Source: Rotaria sp. Silwood1
Lineage: Eukaryota > Rotifera > Eurotatoria > Philodinida > Philodinidae
Assembly (NCBI GenBank): GCA_905250075.1
Contig: CAJNOP010000018.1
Span: 1,289,267 to 1,353,266, forward strand
Length of the DNA stretch: 64,000 nucleotides
Direction: 5' to 3'
Part shown: one piece after another, positions 58,259 to 64,000 of the stretch
Layout: every line of letters begins with the position of its first letter
How positions within the stretch are numbered: the stretch's first letter is position 1
Program-made: the position numbers and the translations under genes
Notes under the pieces: generated by a model
Databases searched by the model: none
Told to the model about the DNA's origin: nothing
What the model saw: only the letters and a program-made list of their open reading frames with translations

Positions 58259-59954
58259 AATTGTCTGTCTCATCTTTCATATACAAAACTAAGAAATGAT
58301 CAAGTAAGTATTTATGTTCGAATGTCTAATACTATTCAACTATCTCCTTCATTTTCTTTATTTAATCTAAATACGTCATTGTACACATGACATTCAACAA
58401 GTAAAATAAAACAAAAAAAAAAGAGAAGATTCATTCGAATTGATCAAGGATTAGTATTGAGTCGTATATTTATGGACAAACTAACGTAGGTAGACATGTA
58501 TTTTATTTATCCGAAAAATACATACATCGTGGACATATCTTTAAGCTAATAAAACACTCATTATTACATTCTTAATACGATGAAGATTCTGGAAGATGAA
58601 TTGTATCAAATCTGCAATAGCTTGATGTTTAAACAGAAATATCTCAATGATATTGTACTTGAAAGTAATATTAACATTATCTACGTTTATATATCACATA
58701 TTGAGTAGATAAATAAAAACTAAATAAACCATGACTACTTAATAGAAACAAAGCTTATGTAACATATACACTTCAATAGTAATTCTCTTAATCAGATTTA
58801 TGAATGATGATAAGAGAAATCCATTACGCGTGAAGGAGATTGGTTAGATATGCATCTCATCTAAAATTATTTCTATCATATTAACAACTGATGCAAAAGT
58901 TCTTAGAAAAATATTGACTTTATTTTTCATTGACTAAGATATATTTTGGAAAAATTAAGAACAAGTATTTAGAATCTTCGTTCAAAGTGCGTGTTAACTA
59001 TATGTTACATATGAAATTCTATCACGAACAGCAGTAAAATGATTACAGCAGAAGAAAATCATTTTTCAATATTTTTGGATTATCTTCGATGCGTTTTATT
59101 CTGTTTTGTTGCTCATTTTTTCATTAGACTGGCTGTTGAATTGTTAACAAGCCTCATAGCAAATAATACAAGATTGATTTTCGTTAAAAGGATAAAAAAT
59201 TTAATGAAAAAATAGAAAAATCAGTCCTTATGCACACGTTTACTTCTCTTGCTCACTAATAATGAATTGTTTTCAATTATTAGATAGGTGTACATCACCT
59301 TACTTCCGTGGAACCTAGTGAAAATAATAACAGGTCTATACGAGTGTTATAGAATTGTAATAGTTCTATTTTATAAATACTACCAATAAAAATACGTCAA
59401 AACCTTTGTTCCGTTGACCCACAGAAAGGACAAAAACCAACAATGCAACAAGAACATTGTTCTTAAAAAACCGCAAGCGCTCTGATTCGATAGAGAAAGG
59501 ATCACTACTATCTTAAGTATCATCAATTTTTGCAGTAATCGTTTCGAATTATTTTCTACAGAACACTTGATTGTTTGAGCCGATATAGAAAAATAACTAT
59601 AGCTTAAAGCACTCTATCAAATAATATATGATAACTTGTTTTTTGTAAAAAGAAAATCGTGTCATTGAGTTGACTCTAGTTTAATTCATCTGATAATAAA
59701 ATCCATTCGTTAAAAAACAAAACAAAAAAGTACGTTTTTTTTTAAGATTTCAAATGATTAATCAACAAATGAATACTTAGTAAATAGTTTGTTTGTTCGA
59801 TTAGCACATGATATTATTTGTTCAATCACGTTCTTTAAAAAATATCAAAATGCATAGACAAAAGAAAAAAAAGGAATAATGTTAGGAATAAATAACAAAA
59901 AAATAGTAAGCCAACAAACACAAAGAAAAGAACAATAAAATCTTATTTTTCATT
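58259..59954. other. Intergenic, no gene seen
   Basis: AT-rich; short frames only. Contains the 5' flank of the chitin-binding gene and the 3' flank of the CSRNP-like gene. Confidence 0.6.
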
Positions 59955-61627
59955 TCAAGATAGTTCAGCTGAAATCATTGTAGTCGATGGTGTCGAAGTT
60001 GTTAAATCTCTACATACAGATAATTTTGATGAATTAGTATGGCATATTCGTTGTGTTTGAATTGAATATTCTTTGGTTGATAATGGTAGAGTAGTGAAGA
60101 TATTCGTATCAACATTATACGGTAACGTGATTGATGAAAATGATGAAGAATCTTCAATGGTCATCATTGAATCGTCAATTGACGACACAATTGAATCAAG
60201 AACAGATACTATATCATCATCTTCAAATTCAATCTGTGATATTATGGATGATAAAAGTAATTCTATAGTGGATATATCATCAGAATCATTTTGTTGATTA
60301 ATAGGACATTCTATAAATATTCAATTTTAGATAATAATTTAATGATCATAAGAAAAAAAATAATATTATAGATCCTACCAAATTCTTCTTGATTTTTTTC
60401 GGCTTCTAATCTTGTTATAATTTCAAAATAATGATTTCGTACACGATTTTGATTGAATTCAAGTCTTCCTAATGGATTTTTACAAAGCATAGTTGCACAT
60501 GGACATGGAAATGTTAAACGATCAACTTGACATGCAATACCATTAATATAACATTCACATGTTGACGGTTGACAACCACCTATTTCACGAGTACATGAAC
60601 AGCCACATACTTCACGTGAACGTCTTATTAATGTTAATTCATGTTTTTCAGTTGCATCGATTTTAACAAGACCAGCTTGTTTAAGTAATGTGCGACGTTG
60701 TCGTGTAGCTATTGGTTGAACAAAATAATAATCATCAACAGGAAGAGGTTCATCTTCATCATTATCACTGTCAATACCTGAAAGACGCAAGAAAAAAGAA
60801 CTTTAAATCAATCAAATCTCTTTTTTTTCTGATTAATAACGCTACGCTTCTCAATACAAGAATTATGAACCACACGAAAGCACACCCAAACTTCGAAAAA
60901 AGTATCGCCTATTCATGATGTGTGTTTGTATACCGGTACGCGATTATCAGGTGAAAAATTACTATTGGTATTCTGCGATAGGATGATGATCATAAGAAAG
61001 GTGACCCTTCAAGTAGCAAAGTAAGGTCAATATAGCACCTATTATACTGAACAATTTACCAACCGTTCTTAAATCGAACCATAGACGAGTTAAACTAGTT
61101 GGAAAGAGCATCATCATGATTGATCATATGATCAACTTTGCTAAAAAACGAATGTTTCTTTTCTTTTTTATTATTTACTAGCAGATGTAGATGGTGGAAG
61201 TAGTTTTCTGTCACGTAATATGGATTTATGCACTGCACGACGAACACGTAAAAAATCTGTAACGGAATATTGTTCCACATGTGAATGTTCATGAACCATA
61301 CCTAAAATAATTTTAAAATATTTATATAAAAAATTAAGAATAATTTTCTTATACTAACCAAGAGTGACTGTACCCTGACTTGGTACACTTACAAAACCTT
61401 GACTACGAGCAAAATAATAAACAGTAACATCATCAAATCGAACATTTTTTTTCGTTTTTTGTTTTTTTGTTGTTGTTTCTTCATCATTATCTAATTAAAA
61501 TTAGAAATGAAATAAAACATTTTTTTTTTCTTCTGATCAGAAAATAATACAAACTATTGATGATTGTTTCTATTGAATTATTTGTATTACTCGTATTATT
61601 ATCTTCAAGTTTTCTTTTTGTTGACAT
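59955..61627 (-). CDS. CSRNP-like: Cysteine/serine-rich nuclear protein (CSRNP/AXUD1 family), 360 aa
   Basis: Exons (minus) 61627-61555, 61490-61359, 61301-61179, 60777-60379 and 60310-59955; 361 codons with the stop, all joins in phase 1. The conserved block starts KKNVRFDDVTVYYFARSQGF with SVPSQGTVTL, followed by the helix EQYSVTDFLRVRR. The Cys-rich core is CGCSCTREIGGCQPSTCECY, then GIACQVDRLTFPCPC and LGRLEFNQNRVRNHYFEII, all hallmarks of CSRNP1-3. The C-terminal 118 residues are acidic and Ser/Thr-rich, as expected of an activation domain. Vertebrate members are nuclear, DNA-binding, immediate-early transcription activators and targets of axin/Wnt or cytokine signals. The third intron (60778-61178) is 401 bp. 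Confidence 0.92.
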
Positions 61628-62701
61628 ATTTTATTTTAATTTTTATTAATACAAATATTAAATATCCGACGAAGAATAATTAATAATTCATTAAAAGTAT
61701 TTGCTGTTTTTTTTCTATTTCTTACATATAACTACAATTGAATTTAACATTATCACCTAACGGAGGTGAAATAATTAATCTAGAAAAAAAAAACAAAAAG
61801 AATATTTATTTCTGTTTGAAGTACGAGTAAATTTCTAAGAAACAAAAAAAAAAGAAATATTATAAACTCGAGCTTCATTTTTAATTTTGAGACAGAATGA
61901 GTATATGAAGAATGAAGGAAAAAACATATTCTTCATATGCAATGATGTCTCGAAAAATAATAAACAAGACAAAAAGATAGATTTACTACAGTCCTGGATA
62001 AAAGTAGCAGTCGCTCATGAAATCCTGTGATATTTTAGATGAACATATGCAACAATAAATTCTGACCGCAAGTACCGACCCACCCATGATCAGTTAACAT
62101 GTACTCGAGTAAGAATTCAGACATCATCTTTCTCTTCTTATCATTTTATCTCAACCAAATCATTATAAATATTTCTGTTTAATTCTTCCTTTGAACGAAC
62201 ACTGTCGTAGCTATTTCTAGTCAGAATTTTGTTAAAAGTCGCCTTAAAATAACTGAGCTCTTGTCTCCTTACTAAAACTGTCTGTTGAAGAGTGAATATT
62301 GGTTTTTACCAAAATAGATCTTTTCCACGACGAGTCATTCATCTCAAGGCACGTTAATTATTAACATCTTAACCATGTATTATGAGCTTTGGTGATCATG
62401 AACACAAACTTTTTGACTACTTATTTCCGCTAAAAATGTTTTCTTTACAAGGAAACGAAAGTGAATCAATCATAACTCCGGTATACGTGTATTGATCGAA
62501 AGCAGATCAATACTTGTGATAAGAATTTATTGTCACAACACATTTACTCAAAATGTCTGTTCAATATCATAAAGTATGGTAGAGTTTCATATGAAGTGCA
62601 GCTACATTTCCCCAAAAAATATATAAACATAAAAGAGATGTATAAAAAAAATTGATATGAGATTTATTTCGACTTAAATTCATTATTTGACAAAAAAAGA
62701 A
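61628..62701. other. Intergenic, no gene seen
   Basis: AT-rich, no credible frame on either strand. Confidence 0.6.
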
Positions 62702-62932
62702 TTAATCAAAATAGAATCTAAAAAGATTATAGATGACTAGAGCTGATATAACTAAAATTGCAACAATAAAAAGAAGATATTCTTGTGGTTTTAATCGAAT
62801 TGAACGTGGACGTTCTCGTAAAGGTGGATAACGTTTATCATTATTTGAATATTGATCACGATTCGATGATGAATTTTCATTCAATCTTAAACCATATGTT
62901 TCAAGAATCGATTTATGATGTAACCTAGACAT
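62702..62932 (-). CDS. Small single-pass membrane protein, 76 aa
   Basis: Intronless. The N-terminal 48 residues are polar and basic (ending RERPRSIRLKPQEY), followed by one transmembrane helix LLFIVAILVISALVIYNLF and a four-to-five-residue tail. This is the layout of a tail-anchored or small integral membrane protein. The family is not recognised. Its codon use resembles the neighbouring genes, and the ATG at 62932 is the first in frame. It could also be the last exon of a longer gene, since no upstream boundary was tested by transcript data. Confidence 0.6.
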   Translation of the reverse strand: MSRLHHKSILETYGLRLNENSSSNRDQYSNNDKRYPPLRERPRSIRLKPQEYLLFIVAILVISALVIYNLFRFYFD

Positions 62933-63594
62933 TTTACAATGCTATGATTAAGCATGCACTAAAATAGGGAATAGATCATGAAATATGAGCTCAGTTATTC
63001 ACAATATTGAGAATGACCAAAATAGGAAAGATCAATGCATGCATAATTATAATACATCTTTTACGAGACAATATTTAACTAAACTCACATGTTTTGTAAT
63101 CTTTTTTTTCTAAGAATTCCAAGAAGAAAATTTCGATCTAAAATAATAATGAAATGATCGAATTGACTGTTTCAGTTTTTTTTCTCCCTCGATCTTTTCT
63201 ATTCACTTTGCGAAATCTTCGAATCATGATATATATAATTGAAAAAAATGAAAAGAAAGAAAAACTGCATTTATTGTTGAAAATGAATATGGCATAAACA
63301 AACGCACACGCACAATGTTCAAGTTTCGTGATTAAGTTTTCTTTTTTTTGTTTTTTTTGTTTTCAATTTTTTTTTAATAATGTTCAGCTAAGTAAATGAT
63401 TATGATGGATAATAGAAAAAGCGAAGAGTACTTTATACATTCGTAGCTACAAGACGGAAAAACAACTGCTTATTTATAATAATTAAAGAGACAAATATAC
63501 ATTCAAAGGATGACAAATTAGGTTAGAAGAGGAAAATATTAAGTCTTTTTACATAATAATACAGAAGAAAAAAGCCTGCAGTTTGACTGGTACT
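62933..63594. other. Intergenic, no gene seen
   Basis: T-rich runs near 63340-63380 and no coding sequence. It includes the 3' flank of the NBR1-like gene. Confidence 0.55.
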
Positions 63595-64000
63595 CTAATG
63601 ACGATGAGTAAACCAATCAGAATCATTGTTGTCGATTGTTAATAATTCTATAACTTTAGCTAAATCATTAGCATTTTCTTTAAGTAAACGTTGATTTTTA
63701 GCTCGATTAGCAAAGCCCATTTCAATTAATGTTTTCATTGGATCCGATGAATCTGTACTTATTGAAGTATTAGTAATACGTCCCGAAAAACCATGAGTAT
63801 TTGTGGCATCTGCATTATATGTATTAATCAATATTGGTTTTTCTTGTTCTTGAACAGGTGGAGTTACTGGTGTAATTGGCTAAAATGAAAAATAAAAAAA
63901 TAATAATTTTTTTAAAAGTTCAATTAAATAAAGTTGTTTTCTTTCTCATACTTCATCATATGCTTGTAATGTATGAAAAATAGCTTTTGCTGTTGAACCT
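63595..64000 (-). CDS. NBR1-like: NBR1-type selective autophagy receptor, 3' end (partial)
   Basis: Only the last two exons are in the window: 64000-63952 (continuing beyond the edge) and 63879-63595, joined in phase 0 at GATGAA|CCAATT. The C-terminus is a UBA ubiquitin-binding domain: DPMKTLIEMGFANRAKNQRL and LAKVIELLTIDNN, ending DSDWFTHRH. This ending, with a Trp and HRY/HRH tail right after the UBA, is closest to NBR1, an adaptor that links ubiquitinated cargo to autophagosomes. The PB1, ZZ and FW domains expected upstream are outside the window, so the name rests on the UBA and tail only. Confidence 0.75.

Overview
The window looks like nuclear DNA of an invertebrate animal, most probably a bdelloid rotifer (Adineta/Rotaria type). 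It is AT-rich. Its genes have many very short introns (mostly about 50-80 bp, GT-AG) whose phases I checked by hand. It carries an ARM-TIR-SAM protein, a LEA desiccation-protection gene, and islands of TGTGGG-like repeat, the telomeric repeat unit reported for bdelloids. The species assignment is inference; no marker gene proves it.

The left 27 kb is gene-poor and rich in repeats. It holds an ARM-TIR-SAM immune/NADase-type gene (360-5266, minus), a small Cys/His-rich protein (8549-8968), a three-exon isoprenoid-synthase-like gene (21454-23208), a broken mariner transposase with a heat-shock-like promoter (25437-26123) and a TPR pseudogene (about 27.1 kb). Between these lie about nine G-rich/C-rich telomere-like islands, two MITEs with hAT-type 8-bp target duplications, and several long foldback repeats. 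One of the MITEs splits a tRNA-like gene.

The right 36 kb is gene-dense. In order: a 13-exon QRICH1/ZMYM-type gene (27799-32474, minus); a 2.3-kb inverted-repeat hAT-like element with a second hAT-like element nested inside it (34241-36522); a membrane-anchored MORN-repeat protein (36865-37684, minus); a compact secreted matrix metalloproteinase (38266-40521, plus); a decayed hAT transposase tail (about 41.1 kb); an ERG-type KCNH potassium channel spread over 11.8 kb (43498-55297, minus) with a 5.6-kb intron that contains an enoyl-CoA hydratase-like gene and a 14-exon LEA gene on the opposite strand; a secreted chitin-binding protein (57252-58258, minus); a CSRNP/AXUD1-type nuclear protein (59955-61627, minus); a small membrane protein (62702-62932, minus); and the 3' end of an NBR1-type autophagy receptor running off the right edge.

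The main points for a second look are: (1) two mutually exclusive pore exons in the ERG channel, with different selectivity-filter residues and turrets; (2) telomere-like islands that always run G-rich then C-rich, the polarity of fused chromosome ends, all in the left 26.3 kb; (3) the nested hAT-type foldback elements; (4) the modular exon structure of the LEA gene. Exon joins were checked only by reading frame and splice-site consensus, with no transcript data.
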